Below the pieces are notes generated by a model. It saw only the letters and a program-made list of their open reading frames with translations, was not told where the DNA came from and ran no database searches. This document shows, one piece after another, positions 1 through 10,078 of a DNA stretch of 64,000 bases. The DNA is taken from contig NC_079495.1 in assembly GCF_030052815.1 (NCBI RefSeq), positions 114,907,795 to 114,971,794 of the forward strand, in the 5' to 3' direction. Each line of letters starts with the position of its first letter. Within the stretch, counting starts at the first letter, position 1. The position numbers were made by a program, and so were the translations under genes. Source of the stretch: Hevea brasiliensis. Its lineage: Eukaryota > Streptophyta > Magnoliopsida > Malpighiales > Euphorbiaceae.

Positions 1-609
1 CAAACTTTACCCAACTCCCCCTAAGCAACAAACCCAGGTGGTTACTCCATATACACCTCCTCCTGAAGATCACCATGAAGGAAAGCATTCTTGATATCCA
101 ATTGGTGCAGTGGCCAATCATATGTAGCTGCTAAAGAGATAAACAAGCAATGTATAAGTTTAGCTACAGGAGAAAAAGTGTCGAGTAATCAACCCCATAT
201 GTCCGACCATATCCTTTGCTACAAGGCGATTACTTTTAACCTAGCCACGTAACCATCGGATTTACCTCATCAGAATACCCATTTGCAACCAATAGCTTTC
301 TTACCAGTGGGCAAAGGCAACAGTTCCCATGTACCATTAGCATCTAAAGCCTTTATTTCCTCTTTCATAGCAGCACACCAGCCAGGATGAGACAGTGCCT
401 CACTAACAGTATTAGGGATAGGAACAGAGTCTAAAGAAGTAACAAAACACTAAGAATAAGAAGACAATTAATTATAATAAACAAAAGAAGAGATAGGGTA
501 AACAGATGAACGTTTACCTTTACGAAGAGCAATGGGTAAGTCTAGATCAGAATTATGATTAGTATGAGATACAGGATCTCCCAACGAAATAACTAGTGGA
601 GGATCTAAG
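1..609 (-). pseudogene. Copia-A pol fragment: linker and start of reverse transcriptase
   Basis: Read on the minus strand, about 300-330 encodes the conserved start of the copia reverse transcriptase, with a GKKAIGCKWVF-type motif just after a TWELLPLP-like stretch. Upstream (about 360-600) is the integrase-to-RT linker, including the LPIALRKGKR segment common in copia polyproteins. Several in-frame stops interrupt it. It runs off the left edge of the window, so the catalytic YVDD region is not visible. It joins the 1905-2520 fragment once the hAT element is removed. Confidence 0.8.
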
Positions 610-857
610 TAGGGGTGGCCACGGTTCGGTTTCGAACCGGAATCGGTTCGGTCAAAACCGGATCGAAATCGGTCAAAACCGAAACCGGCTTCAAACTGGA
701 CCGAAACCGTCTTTCTACGGTTTGGTTCAGGTTCATAATTTTTAGAAACCGTGAACCGGCGGTTCCGAACCGGATTGAACCGACGATTTCGAACCGGACC
801 AAACCGGCGATTTAAATTCAAAAAAAATCAATAAATACTTCACTCTACTCCTAATTC

Positions 858-860
<3 letters not shown>

Positions 861-916
<56 letters not shown>
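861..916. repeat. (TA)28 microsatellite
   Basis: This is an uninterrupted TA dinucleotide run inside the hAT element. The sibling element at 35534-36528 has only a short TATA-like stretch at the matching place, so this tract expanded in copy 1. Confidence 0.97.
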
Positions 917-919
<3 letters not shown>

Positions 920-1144
920 CTGTACACAATTATTCTCTACACTCCTTTTAATTCTCAGTACTTTCACAATTCCCCTACATTATTATTTTTATACTCACTG
1001 AAATTTTTAATACTATCTCAATTACTCTGTTATTATTTTATATCTTTAATAAAATTTTCAATACCCTCTATTTTGATTTTTTTTTTCTTTTATATTTTTT
1101 TAATTATCAATTATCATATAATTTTTTTAAAAAGGGCAAATAAT

Positions 1145-1420
1145 ACTCAATTCAACTAAGCTTTTATCCCAAAAATTTATTGGGGTCGGTTATATGGATT
1201 CTCTTTCTCCACTCTAAACAATTTTGGGTTAAATCATCGGAAATGTGTAATGCTTTTAGGTCATATTGTACTATTCTCCTCAAAGTCAGTTTAGGACTAC
1301 CTATTATTTTCATTCTATCCTCAACCCAATATGCTCTACTTGTCTAATTGGAGCTTTCCTATGTCTATGCTTCACATGACCAAACCACCTCAATTTCCCT
1401 TCTCTCAATTTATAACTGAA
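1145..1420 (-). mobile_element. RTE-like LINE 3' fragment nested in the hAT element
   Basis: On the minus strand this segment encodes a LINE reverse transcriptase C-terminal signature (KLRWFGHVKHRHRKAPIRQVE), followed by the plant RTE-type tail that reads roughly ATATAACCGACCCCAATAAA and then GGGATAAAAGCTTAGTTG. The sibling hAT element at 35534-36528 lacks exactly this block, which shows it is a later insertion into copy 1. The boundaries are good to about 10 bp, and no clear target duplication was found. The piece is 5'-truncated and non-coding. Confidence 0.75.
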
Positions 1421-1904
1421 AATTTTGATTCCTCTAAATCCTAAAGGGATACATAGGCAAAATTAAGTTCATGCACATTTTTTTTTTTTTTTAAATTAAT
1501 TTTATCTCTAGTTTTTTAATAAGTTCAAGTCTTTGCTTATTAAATTTTTCTTAAAAATAAGTTATTTTTATTCTTATTTTTCTTATTTTTTTTTTTATTG
1601 AAAGATTTCTAAGAAAAATTAAAATATTTTTACAAATATAACTTAAATTCTAAATTAATAAAATTTTCCTCTAATTTTTTTCTTTAAGTTGCTCTTAAAC
1701 CGCCCTAAACCGCTTTCAAACCGTCTTGAATTGTTATTTTTCGAACCGTCCCCTAAACCGTTTTAAACCGGAGCTCGAACCGGAACCGGCGGTTCAAGAA
1801 TCGTCTTCCAAACCTTCCCATGACGGTTTGGTTCAGGTTCATGATTTCATTAAATCGAATCAAGGCTCAGAATCAGAATCGGTTCTCAACCGTGGCCACC
1901 CCTA

Positions 1905-2520
1905 GATCTAAGTCAGGAATCTTCAATCTCCTGGAATAAACATGAACAACGGGAGGTTGAGTAGGTCTAGAGACAGAAGGAACAGGCTGTGGGAGAGGAC
2001 TAGACATTGGTTGGACAGTATATATTAAGAGATCATCCTCCTCCCCATGACTCTTATACACAGATGATTGAAAAAAAAATGGAGTGGACTCAAAAAATGT
2101 GACATCTGCAGAAATAAGATAACGATTAAGAGTAGGAGAGAAACAGCGGTACCCTTTTTGCAGTCGAGAGTACCCAAGGAAAACACATTTGAGAGACTTT
2201 GGATCCAATTTAGTAACCTGTGGACGAACATCATGCACAAAACAGGTACAACCAAAAATACGGGATTCAACAGGGAACAAAGATTTTGTAGGAAATAAAG
2301 CAGTATAAGGAATATCCCCATTAAGGACAGAAGAAGGCATACGATTGATAAAAAAATATACCGTAGAAACTGCATCCGCCCAAAAGTGTTTAGGAACTTT
2401 CATCTGAAAAAGAAGAGCACGAGTTACCTCAAGAAGATGCCGATTTTTTCTTTCGGCCACTCCATTTTGGGATGGGGTATCCACACAGGAAGACTGATGA
2501 AGAATGTCATTTTGTGTCAT
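1905..2520 (-). pseudogene. Copia-A pol fragment: integrase C-terminal half
   Basis: On the minus strand it begins just after the broken integrase core and reads through a stretch with SQNGVAERKNRHLLEVTRAL, the copia integrase region holding the catalytic glutamate. It continues through HFWADAVSTVYFFINRMPS and GCTCFVHDVRP to the KCVFLGYS motif. The reading frame runs into the hAT insertion at 1904, adding about ten foreign residues. It is separated from the upstream fragment by a stop codon near 2545, where the family normally has a tyrosine after AKE. Confidence 0.88.
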
Positions 2521-2544
2521 ATAAGACTGAAATTGTGCTGAAAA

Positions 2545-3438
2545 TTATTCTTTGGCATTGTCATTTCTTAATATGCGCATAGAAATATTAAATTGAGTTT
2601 TGATTTCATTACAAAAGGCACAAAAGATAGAAAACAACTCAGAACGATTCTTCATTAAATATAACCAGGTAACACGAGAGTAATCATCAACAAAAGTAAC
2701 AAAATAACGAAATCCAGTTTTAGAAGTAACAGAACAAAAACCCCAAACATCAGAATGAACTAACTCAAAAGGGGATGAAGCTCGTTTATTGACTCTAGAC
2801 ACAGAAGGCAAACGATGATGTTTTGCAAACTGACACGACTCACATTCTAGTACTAATAAAGACTGAAACTGAGGACACAGCTTTTTTATGGTAGACAAAG
2901 AAGGATGGCCCAATCTACAATGAGCTTCAAGAGGTGTTAAGGTACTGGAGAAAACAAGCGACCACGGTATATGATTTTCCAGAATGTAGAGACCACCCGA
3001 CTCACGTCCTCTACTGATAATCTGCTTCGTCGTAAGATCCTGAAACAAACATTGATCAGGAAAAAAGGAAACAGAACAATTTAAGGTACGAGTAAGTTTA
3101 CTAATAGAAAGTAGATTAAAAGAGAATTTTGGTAGACACAAAACAGATAACAAAGAAATTGACGAAGTCGGGTTCGCAATTCCAGAACCCATGACACAAG
3201 AAGTAGAACCATCAGCTAAAGTAACAGTAGAGGAAGTGAGATTAGACTGAAAAGCAGATAGAAGACTAGAATTACCTGTCATGTGATCTGTCGCATCAGA
3301 ATTAATAACCGATTTGGATGAGGAAGACACAAGGCATATAGTGGATTTACCTGACTCAGCGATCGCAGTGACAGGGGAACTGGTAGGCTTTAGAAATGCC
3401 TGATACTGGGAAAACTGTGCAAAATCCTTTGCAGATAC
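2545..3438 (-). pseudogene. Copia-A pol fragment: protease, GAG-pre-integrase and integrase core
   Basis: Domains in order on the minus strand are a retropepsin-like start, a GAG-pre-integrase zinc region (HCRLGHPS followed by CESCQFAKH) and an integrase core with HSDVWG, FVDDYSR and the NDNAKE stretch. The expected protease motif DSGATDHM reads NSDATDHM, so the catalytic aspartate and the following glycine are both lost. It ends at a premature stop. The first 28 codons of the longer open frame (to 3522) come from the Ogre LTR and are not part of this gene. Its upstream half is at 18811-19690, beyond the inserted element. Confidence 0.88.
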
Positions 3439-4121
3439 TGTCGACACCATATTTTGGCCGATCCCCAGAATCAATAAACTTCGAAACCGATCCCCAGCAC
3501 TAAGTCTCCCTTTGCCAACCAATTACATTTCCGACCTCTCCTTGCCATTTAACCACATTTCCGATCTCTCTTCACAGAGAATTGAATCAATGCTAAGCCC
3601 TCGTATCAGTTAAAGCCTTATCGGTCTATTAAGTCACTTACCGATCTCTCAAACCCATTGTCGAATCTCCTGACCAGTCAAGTATATTCCTGATCTCTTT
3701 TCACAAAAGAAATTGAACTGACACTATATCTTTGTTACCAGTTTTTATTGCCGATCTCCCTTTCAAAAGTTTAGGAATAATCAAAGGTTCCGTTCCGGTT
3801 TAAGGATGATCCCGATCTTAAATGTTCAAGCCAAATTTTCAATTTTAATTAAGTCTCGTTTAGCGTTGGTTTCCTATCGATCTCATGCTCATTGTGCTTT
3901 CCGATCTCTCACACTTAGGTTAATAATCACTTTCAGTTATTTCAACATACTCAGACAATCAAATTTTCAAATAATTTAGAAATTTTCCGATCACAACTAT
4001 TCGTCGAACAAAAGAGACATTTCATTTCATTCCAAGAATTTGTACAAGTCATTCAGCTGGAGGATCGCCCCCAGCCTGATCTACATTTTGTCCGTCTCCC
4101 CTCTCACCCTCAACCTCCTCC

Positions 4122-5900
4122 TCACTCACTCTCCTCACCTTCATCCTCGGGAGCCAGGTTGGCCATCCAGGAGAAGTCCTCCTCAGGGTAACGCTTCTTG
4201 AGCTCAGCCAAGAGATCTCTGTGGGCATTCACATAAGCGCCGGCCACTCCAGTCACCATCTCTTCTTCTTTCGCCTTGAGTTCCTCAGTAAGGTGAGCGA
4301 TGTGAGCAGCTTCATCGGTCCGAAGTGCTTGAACTTCTTCCAGAACACGGGTTCGCTCGGCCAGAACACGAGACTGTTCGACCAGCTTGTCTTCATAGAA
4401 CTTCATCCGCCCCTCAATTTCACATATGTAATCCCGAGCGGATGAGAGTTGGGATCGGAGAGAAGACATATCCTGACTCATCTTCTCGACTTCCTTGCCC
4501 AGGCGATGAGCTTTCTCCCGAACAATGTGCTGGTTCACCAAGCACTTCACGCTCGTGCTCATGGATCGGGTCAAACTGTTATCAAGAGTAACTAGCGACA
4601 GCCTATCCCTGTCTTCCCGAAGGCAGATGGATGACCCCAGGACCTTAGCGGCTCGGATTTTCTCGAACCCCTGGCTTCTTCTCCAGTGAAGTGAGCAGGA
4701 CCTGGGCGCCCCGGGAAAAGGGCCTCACAGGAGGCTGAGAAGGACCCCCTTCGGTGCTTGGAACAACTGGAGGAGGTGGAGGCGGCTCTTCCGGGCGAGG
4801 AGGAGATCGGATCACTTCCACCTCGGGGATCGGCGGTCCCGAAGGTTGAGACGAGCCTTCTCGTATTTCCCCGGGCTCATGCCTGGGTGTCTGCATTTCC
4901 TCAGCTCGTTTCATCTCCCGTACCTTCCAAGAGATCTCCCTCTTGCGTTTTTGGCTCTCCTTTGAGGCTTCGTCTCTTGCCATACCTGCACAAAGAAGAG
5001 GTCAGTAAGATCGCTAAGGTCCTGAGATCTGAGATGTAGAAAAATACCGATGCCGAGGTCAGAGAGCTGAAGCTCGCGATCTTGGCCGGTGATCAACTCC
5101 ATTGTCCAGTGATGAAGTTCGGCAGTCACTGCATCCAGGCAAGAGAACTTCTTCCTGCTCGCCTGTTCTTTCAGCTTCATCACCATCAGGCCTTCCTCCC
5201 TATTCAATACGAGACGCTTCGGAATTAAGGGGCCTTGGTGTAGCCAACTACGAGGGAAACCCTCAAAGCCGTTCGGAATTTTGCATCTTAAAATGAAGAA
5301 GCGGTTCTTCCAATTTTTCAGGGAAGAAGGCAGGTCGGTGAAAAGCCCGCAATGTGGCTTCACTGAAGAACTAAAGACTCGCCGCCCTTTCGACGGTTAA
5401 TCTATGCGATCGCGAACACTTTAGGCGTAGGATGGAATCCTTTAGCTCGGCAGAGGCCTCGGAAGGCTACTAATATCCGCCACGAGTTCGGATGAACTTG
5501 GGCGATGCACACTTGGAAAAATTTTAGAACTTCTTTGAAGAAGTCATCGAGAGGGAACCGCAGCCCGGCTTTTAATTGTTCCTCGTAAACCATGATCATA
5601 TCGTTCTCTTCAAAGAAGTGATCGGCTCGGTGTCGCCGTGACACCGGATGAGTTCATATGAATCGGGCCAGACGATTGCAGGTCGGTTTCTTGCAAGATT
5701 GACGGCAGCTCGTCCATAGGAAGGTTCTCTCTCCCTGAAGAAGGCGCGTGCCTTGATGATGATGCTTGCCCCTGAGCTGGAACCGAGACCCTAGGAGGTT
5801 CGGGTCGCACGCTTGGCCCAACCACCTCTACTTCATCCGATGACCATGAAACGTGAACGGAAAGGGGGCTTGCCGCTCTCTGACCTTCGGCGCCGCTCAT
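4122..5900 (-). pseudogene. Antisense ORF in the LTR: gypsy-associated extra protein (PF04195-like)
   Basis: Read on the minus strand from ATG at 5900, the pieces are an N-terminal Ser/Pro-rich stretch (MSGAEGQRAASPL), a block with GLRFPLDDFF and HPNSWRILVAF (5402-5644), and a block with LFTDLPSSLKNWKNRFF (4911-5363). These are followed by a proline-rich segment (4645-4983) and an alpha-helical coiled-coil C-terminus rich in E/K/R (4122-4650). The middle blocks resemble the putative gypsy-type transposon domain PF04195, found in antisense extra ORFs of plant Tat elements. A 62-bp intron with GT...AG ends (4986-5047) joins two blocks in frame. Frameshifts near 5630, 5390 and 4670 break it. A minus-strand TATA box lies at 6052-6063. 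Function unknown. Confidence 0.7.
4986..5047 (-). other. Predicted intron in the antisense ORF
   Basis: On the minus strand the segment starts GTATTTTTC and ends TTTGTGCAG. Removing it joins the LSDLGI block to MARDEASKE with the frame preserved. At 62 bp it is near the lower limit for plant introns. Reading through it also gives an open frame, so the intron is a prediction rather than a necessity. Confidence 0.5.
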
Positions 5901-6051
5901 TTTCAAAGGAATTAAAGAATTTAAAGTAAAAGAAGGATCAAAACCCTTACCGGAGCTTGATCGGAGTCGGAAGAACTTGAGAAAACGAGAGAATTTTGAA
6001 GTCGTTCGCGAGAAACTGAAAATGACACAAGAGAGCAACTGGCTAATCCCA

Positions 6052-6063
6052 CCCCTATTTATA
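6052..6063 (-). promoter_or_regulatory. TATA box driving the antisense ORF
   Basis: The minus strand reads TATAAATAGGGG here, about 150 bp upstream of the antisense ATG at 5900. That spacing fits a start site near 6030 and a short leader. It is a near-consensus plant TATA box in an otherwise GC-balanced stretch. Confidence 0.6.
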
Positions 6064-6339
6064 CTCGTCCGAGCATTTAATGCTCACGAGGTTCCAGGCA
6101 GCGCATCGGTTAGCGGGACTTGCCAGCTGTTCTGACACGTCTCACGAATATTCCAAAATTCCATAAGGAGAGATCGGCTGGTTAGGGATCGGTTAATTAA
6201 GGTGAATGTTTGGGAGAGCGGATCAGTTAAGGGTTGGTCAGTTAGGAACCAGATCGGATAAGCACATCAGAGATCGGAAAATAATCAATGCAATAATAAT
6301 AAGATGATAATCGACAAAATAAAATCTTTATTTCCAAAA

Positions 6340-6455
6340 GATCGGATTACATCATGTGGGCGATCTCAATAGATCGGATTACATTTCCAAAAAGTCAGAT
6401 TACATCATTTGGGCGATCTCAAGATCGGATTACATTAAAGATCTGATTACAAGGG
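6340..6455. repeat. Short tandem repeats with GATCGGATTACAT core
   Basis: The motif GATCGGATTACAT (with variants) recurs about five times, interleaved with GGGCGATCTCA, at the 3' edge of the 6419-6943 minus-strand frame. These are internal repeats of the LTR. Confidence 0.7.
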
Positions 6456-6943
6456 CCTATGTCAAAGCCTAGATTGTGACTGATCCAAAGGGTGTCCTCG
6501 ACCAGAACCGAGCCGCTGTCGGAACACCCAATGTGGAGGAAAGCCGCTGTCGGAACACCCAATGTGGTGAGAAGCCGAATAAACTTGGAAGAGCAACCGC
6601 CAAGGGTCGGCGGAACATTAGCAGTTTTCTCGGCCGAAATCGGTTCGCCGATTATACCGGTCGAACGACTCGAGATTGGCACGATCGAGGTCCGCGATCC
6701 AGATCGGTTAATTGGTCCAGTTCTCTCACCATCATCAGATAAGGTTATCACGATTATTCGATCACCGGGATCGTAAATTTTCAGTCGGGGAATAAAGTGG
6801 TTCATCGGAAAGGGATCAAAAGCTACAAACGTGACCGGAACTACTGCCGGAGCAGCTAGAACAGGAAAGTAAGAAGGGAGAGAGGAAAATCGGATGAGGG
6901 AAGTTTCTTCTGTCAGGGGTATATATAGGGAGAAACCAGGCAT
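6419..6943 (-). CDS. Second antisense ORF in the LTR, 174 aa, unknown function
   Basis: This open minus-strand frame begins MPGFSLYIPLTEE. It includes a stretch FDPFPMNHFIPRLKIYDPGD and a Ser/Thr/Pro-rich middle, and it ends in hydrophobic and Ile-rich residues. I do not recognise a family. Codon-level coherence and a minus-strand TATATATA at 6916-6930 suggest it may have been a genuine extra ORF of the element or an exon of the antisense unit. A 31-bp tandem duplication at 6512-6573 lies inside the frame and shifts its phase, so the C-terminal part may be out of register. It could also be a chance frame. Confidence 0.35.
   Translation of the reverse strand: MPGFSLYIPLTEETSLIRFSSLPSYFPVLAAPAVVPVTFVAFDPFPMNHFIPRLKIYDPGDRIIVITLSDDGERTGPINRSGSRTSIVPISSRSTGIIGEPISAEKTANVPPTLGGCSSKFIRLLTTLGVPTAAFLHIGCSDSGSVLVEDTLWISHNLGFDIGPCNQIFNVIRS
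6512..6573. repeat. 31-bp tandem duplication
   Basis: The 25-bp core starting GCCGCTGTCGGAACACCC occurs at 6512-6536 and again at 6543-6567, a 31-bp period. The second unit differs only near its end. Confidence 0.9.
6916..6930 (-). promoter_or_regulatory. Possible minus-strand TATA box
   Basis: The minus strand reads CCCTATATATACCCC. It lies just inside the 6943 start of the antisense frame, so if it is used the transcript would start downstream of that ATG and use a later one. Confidence 0.3.
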
Positions 6944-7530
6944 TTATTGCTAAGCAAAAAATGAAGCGGACCCTTCGGGAATCGAGTGGAAATTAATGCT
7001 TTGACCGGACCGGGCCTGATTAAGGAAAGGATCGGAATGATAGAGATCGGAAGAGGGGAGACCGGTATGAAAGATCGAAGGAGCGTGTCAAAAAGATCAG
7101 AAAGAGGAAGGCAAAGAGAATAAGACAAATCCCAATAACCGTCGTCAGAATCAGAACCAAGGTAGTTAAAGCGTTGCAGACGAGATCTCCACCGCACGCT
7201 TGAGAATCGCCCACAATGCTGACAGTGCGAGTATGTCATGACACCCCAGACATCCCAATCTCCACCGTTGATCTCACTTGCAAGTACGAGTCCAGAGCCT
7301 TTAGATCAAAGGAGAAGACGACAAGACCGCCTTTTATTCCCCTTGATCGCCAGTCAACAAAGTTTCGGACCGTCAGATTAGAAGAGGAAAAGGACAAATA
7401 TTCTGAAAGAGATCTCGGCCGTCCATTCTGATTCTCTTTAATTCTCGAGCCTCATATCATGTCCTTTGAAATCCTGACCCTCCATCTCCCTCAAAATAGA
7501 TCTTGACCCTTCAGATGGAGCACCCGATTC

Positions 7531-7540
7531 CTATAAATAC
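7531..7540 (+). promoter_or_regulatory. LTR promoter TATA box (U3/R boundary)
   Basis: CTATAAATAC is the best plus-strand TATA box in the LTR. It predicts transcription starting near 7560-7570. This coincides with the point where homology to the 3' LTR begins, supporting this as the U3/R boundary of the element. Confidence 0.7.
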
Positions 7541-8517
7541 CTGCATAAAAACTGTTCAAAAGGAAGAGGATAAGATAGGCAGTGACTATAGTGGAAGAAC
7601 TCTGAAACTTAATTCAGTTCGTTACTCTGCTATTTTTTTTTTTTTTGAGCTTTTATAAGAAAAACTTTTGAAACCAGTTTTCTGAAGTGTTTTCTTGCAA
7701 AGGGATTTTTGAATACTGAAACTTCATTTTCAGATCGTTCATTATCCTGTGGCACTCTCACTTTCTGTCTTTGTTATCTTTTATTTCCACTCCTGTTGTC
7801 CAAGCTCAACTCCATTCAAACTCGGTTATTTTGACCCGACTGCATTTTAGCAAGGAATTCTTCATTTCAAGGCGAACCTTAGTCCTCCAACTATCAACCT
7901 GCAGTCCTATTACATTCTATGATTCTGTAGTTAGTTTAGTAGATTCGGCTCCCTATAGGTGAGTGCTTATATTGCTACTTCATCAAATGCTCTTCTTTAT
8001 TTACGTATTTTATTCATTCTTTTTATGTTGGTAATGCTCACCAAGTTTATACCGCATTTTAAACAGGAAGACGGTCATTCTCGAGTTTACTTCTTTGCTA
8101 ATCCGTCCATTCTTTGGTTAATCCTTATTACTTCTTAATACAGGAGTTCTGGTCCCTAATAGCGTAAAAGTAACTAAATAAAATGTAGGTAACTGTGTTT
8201 TAAGCGTTTCCTTGAAATAATAGAAGGTCTGGATAACAAGTCAGGAAAATAGTAAAGTATTAGGTCAACATAGAAAATAATGGGGAAAATGTCACAAAGC
8301 GAAATAAAACTAAATATTAGCTAAGTGAATAGAACAGATCGGATATCAAAAGGTAGTGGTTAGGCGACCACTCAGGAGGTCGGTAAAATTCGGTTTAATG
8401 TCCCCTGTCTAATTCCGAGGTGCCAAAGAATAAAAAAAGAACCTTCTTTCTGGTTCTCGGTATCTTCAAATGTCAAAACCCCTAACCTTAGGCTCCCACA
8501 ATATGTAAGATTTTCAA

Positions 8518-8830
8518 GAGGTCGGAAAAGTCCTTATCCGATCCCCATCAAAATATTAAAAGAGATCGGAGGAGAGTTCTTATCCGATCTCTATTCAAAA
8601 TTTTAATAAATATTTAACAGAGATCGGAGGAGAGTTCTTATCCGATTCTCAATTCAAACTTTTAATATTTAAAAGAGATCGGAGGAGAGTTCTTATCCGG
8701 TCTCAATTCAAAATTTTAATAAATATTTAACAGAGATCGGAGGAGAGTTCTTATCCGATCCTCAAGCTAAAAATTAATAAACATTAAAGAGATCGGAGGA
8801 GAGTTCTTATCCGATTCTCAAATTGAATTT
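8518..8830 (+). repeat. Tandem repeats in the 5' LTR, about 6 units
   Basis: Five good units and one weak unit share the core GGAGGAGAGTTCTTATCCG, separated by AT-rich spacers ending near TTTAATAAATATTTAA. The period is about 55-65 bp. The same array in the 3' LTR (17830-18410) has about 11 units. Confidence 0.92.
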
Positions 8831-9228
8831 TAATAAAATAGCTCTTTCAAACAAAACTAACATACAACAGTAACTCACTAAGGTTGTCTCATTTACTTAT
8901 GTATCTGGGTAATCCGAATTAGTGAAAAATCAAATATTCCTTTTGTCAAAAGGATTAACATTTCCATTCGAGCCCTCCTAACTAATTTATGAAGAACGTG
9001 AAGTTAAATCTACTTACCCTTATTGAGGGACGAGGTGGGGTGCCTAACACCTTCCCCACCCGTTTACGGACCCCGAATCTAGAATCTCTGTTTTGAAGTG
9101 GTTTCATTTTAATTTATTTTCACAAATGGTTTTCTTTAGTTTCCCTCAAAACTAAGGTGGCGACTCCTCACTCTTTCCCACTTCGGTGAGGGTTCGTTCA
9201 GGCGACCGCAAAACTCCTTGCGACAGCT

Positions 9229-9246
9229 TGGCGACTCCACTGGGGA
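9229..9246 (+). promoter_or_regulatory. Primer-binding site of the Ogre-type element
   Basis: TGGCGACTCCACTGGGGA begins three bases after the 5' LTR end. It starts with TGG, as expected for pairing with the CCA end of a tRNA. From memory, this sequence type is the tRNA-Arg primer site typical of Ogre/Tat elements. Confidence 0.85.
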
Positions 9247-10078
9247 GTTTTGTGCTGACTTAACCCCGGTCTAGAGGTCCAAAAGTAGATTTAATTTTTT
9301 GATCAAATTATGGTTAGATGGGCTCATCCGGTAATATTTTATTGATTATTCCTACTAACTGTTTCGCTTGTTTTGCTTGTTTTACTCCTTACAGTGCTCT
9401 TCGTTTAAAAGAAAAAAAAAGGAAAAATAAAGTCCCCCTGAATTGGGAAGAGGTAAAGGTGTCCCTTCACACACTGAACACTCACACGATGTCCTCACAC
9501 ACTTCGGCCCTATACCCGGGCTTTCTTACCCTTTTAGGAAAGTAGGAGGGGGTCATGTAGCGGTACCCGTGGGTTCTACCCCGTTAGTATCCGTGAAGGC
9601 TTCTGCTCAAATTGAAACTCGTTCTATTCACCGTGATACCCGTGGAATTTTCCCGATAATATCATGGTTATAGAACGGGCTCTACTGCACATGAGGGGCA
9701 ATTTGGGAACCTGTGGCTTTTAGAAAATTAGATCCTGAGCTAAACTATCACGATAGCCGAAAGCCGTAGTAAGCTACCTTATAAGATAGAACTATCCAAT
9801 TAGGTAGCACTCATCCGGTATCAGGAGTCTCCCTATTCTAGGACAAAAAGGGCATACTTACTCTTACCCTATTCTGCCTCAGTTTCCTTTTGTTCGTTTT
9901 GTGAGGATAATCTTGAATTCTACTGAAACACCTACACATTTTCCTACTTTGATAAATGTGTATGTGTCACCCTGTCAACAGTATGATTCAAAATTACCCA
10001 AATTTATCTTGCTAACGAGTTTTTCCGCAGGCATCACCAAACCAAGAGTCTGTAAAAAGGATAGGCATCATTTTTATC
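9247..10078 (+). other. Untranslated leader between primer-binding site and ORF1
   Basis: About 830 bp with no convincing coding sequence. Short open frames (9318-9545, 9443-9673, 9901-10122) show no family resemblance. A long leader before ORF1 is usual for Ogre-like elements. Confidence 0.6.

Larger units (their letters stand above)
610..1904. mobile_element. hAT-type non-autonomous element, copy 1
   Basis: The element is 1295 bp and starts and ends with a perfect 17-bp terminal inverted repeat, TAGGGGTGGCCACGGTT. It is flanked by an 8-bp target duplication, GATCTAAG, at 602-609 and 1905-1912. The TAGGGGTGG terminus and 8-bp duplication are hallmarks of the hAT superfamily. Both ends are rich in CGGTT/AACCG motifs (about 618-800 and 1690-1890), the subterminal repeats expected to bind hAT transposase. 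No transposase is encoded, so it depends on an autonomous relative. It carries a (TA)28 tract and an inserted LINE tail of about 275 bp. Its closest visible relative is at 35534-36528. Confidence 0.92.
3439..9225 (+). repeat. 5' LTR of the Ogre-type element
   Basis: The LTR starts with TG at the target duplication and ends with CA three bases before the primer-binding site. Its last 365 bp are nearly identical to the last 365 bp of the element (18441-18805). By the TATA box at 7531, U3 is roughly 3439-7560 and R-U5 roughly 7560-9225. U3 contains antisense coding sequences (4122-5900 and 6419-6943) with TATA boxes on the minus strand. It is littered with GATCGGA/TCCGATC motifs. An LTR this long is normal for Ogre-like elements, but only one full copy is present here, so the upstream boundary rests on the target duplication. 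Confidence 0.85.

Noticed and set aside
468..821. A 117-codon open frame rich in repeated NRRF and PVRN motifs
   Set aside because: It is produced by the CGGTT/AACCG subterminal repeats of the hAT element; the repeats explain the motif.
8518..8830. Regular repeats that superficially look like a CRISPR array
   Set aside because: Unit and spacer are both repeated, spacers are AT-rich variants of each other, and the array lies inside a plant LTR.
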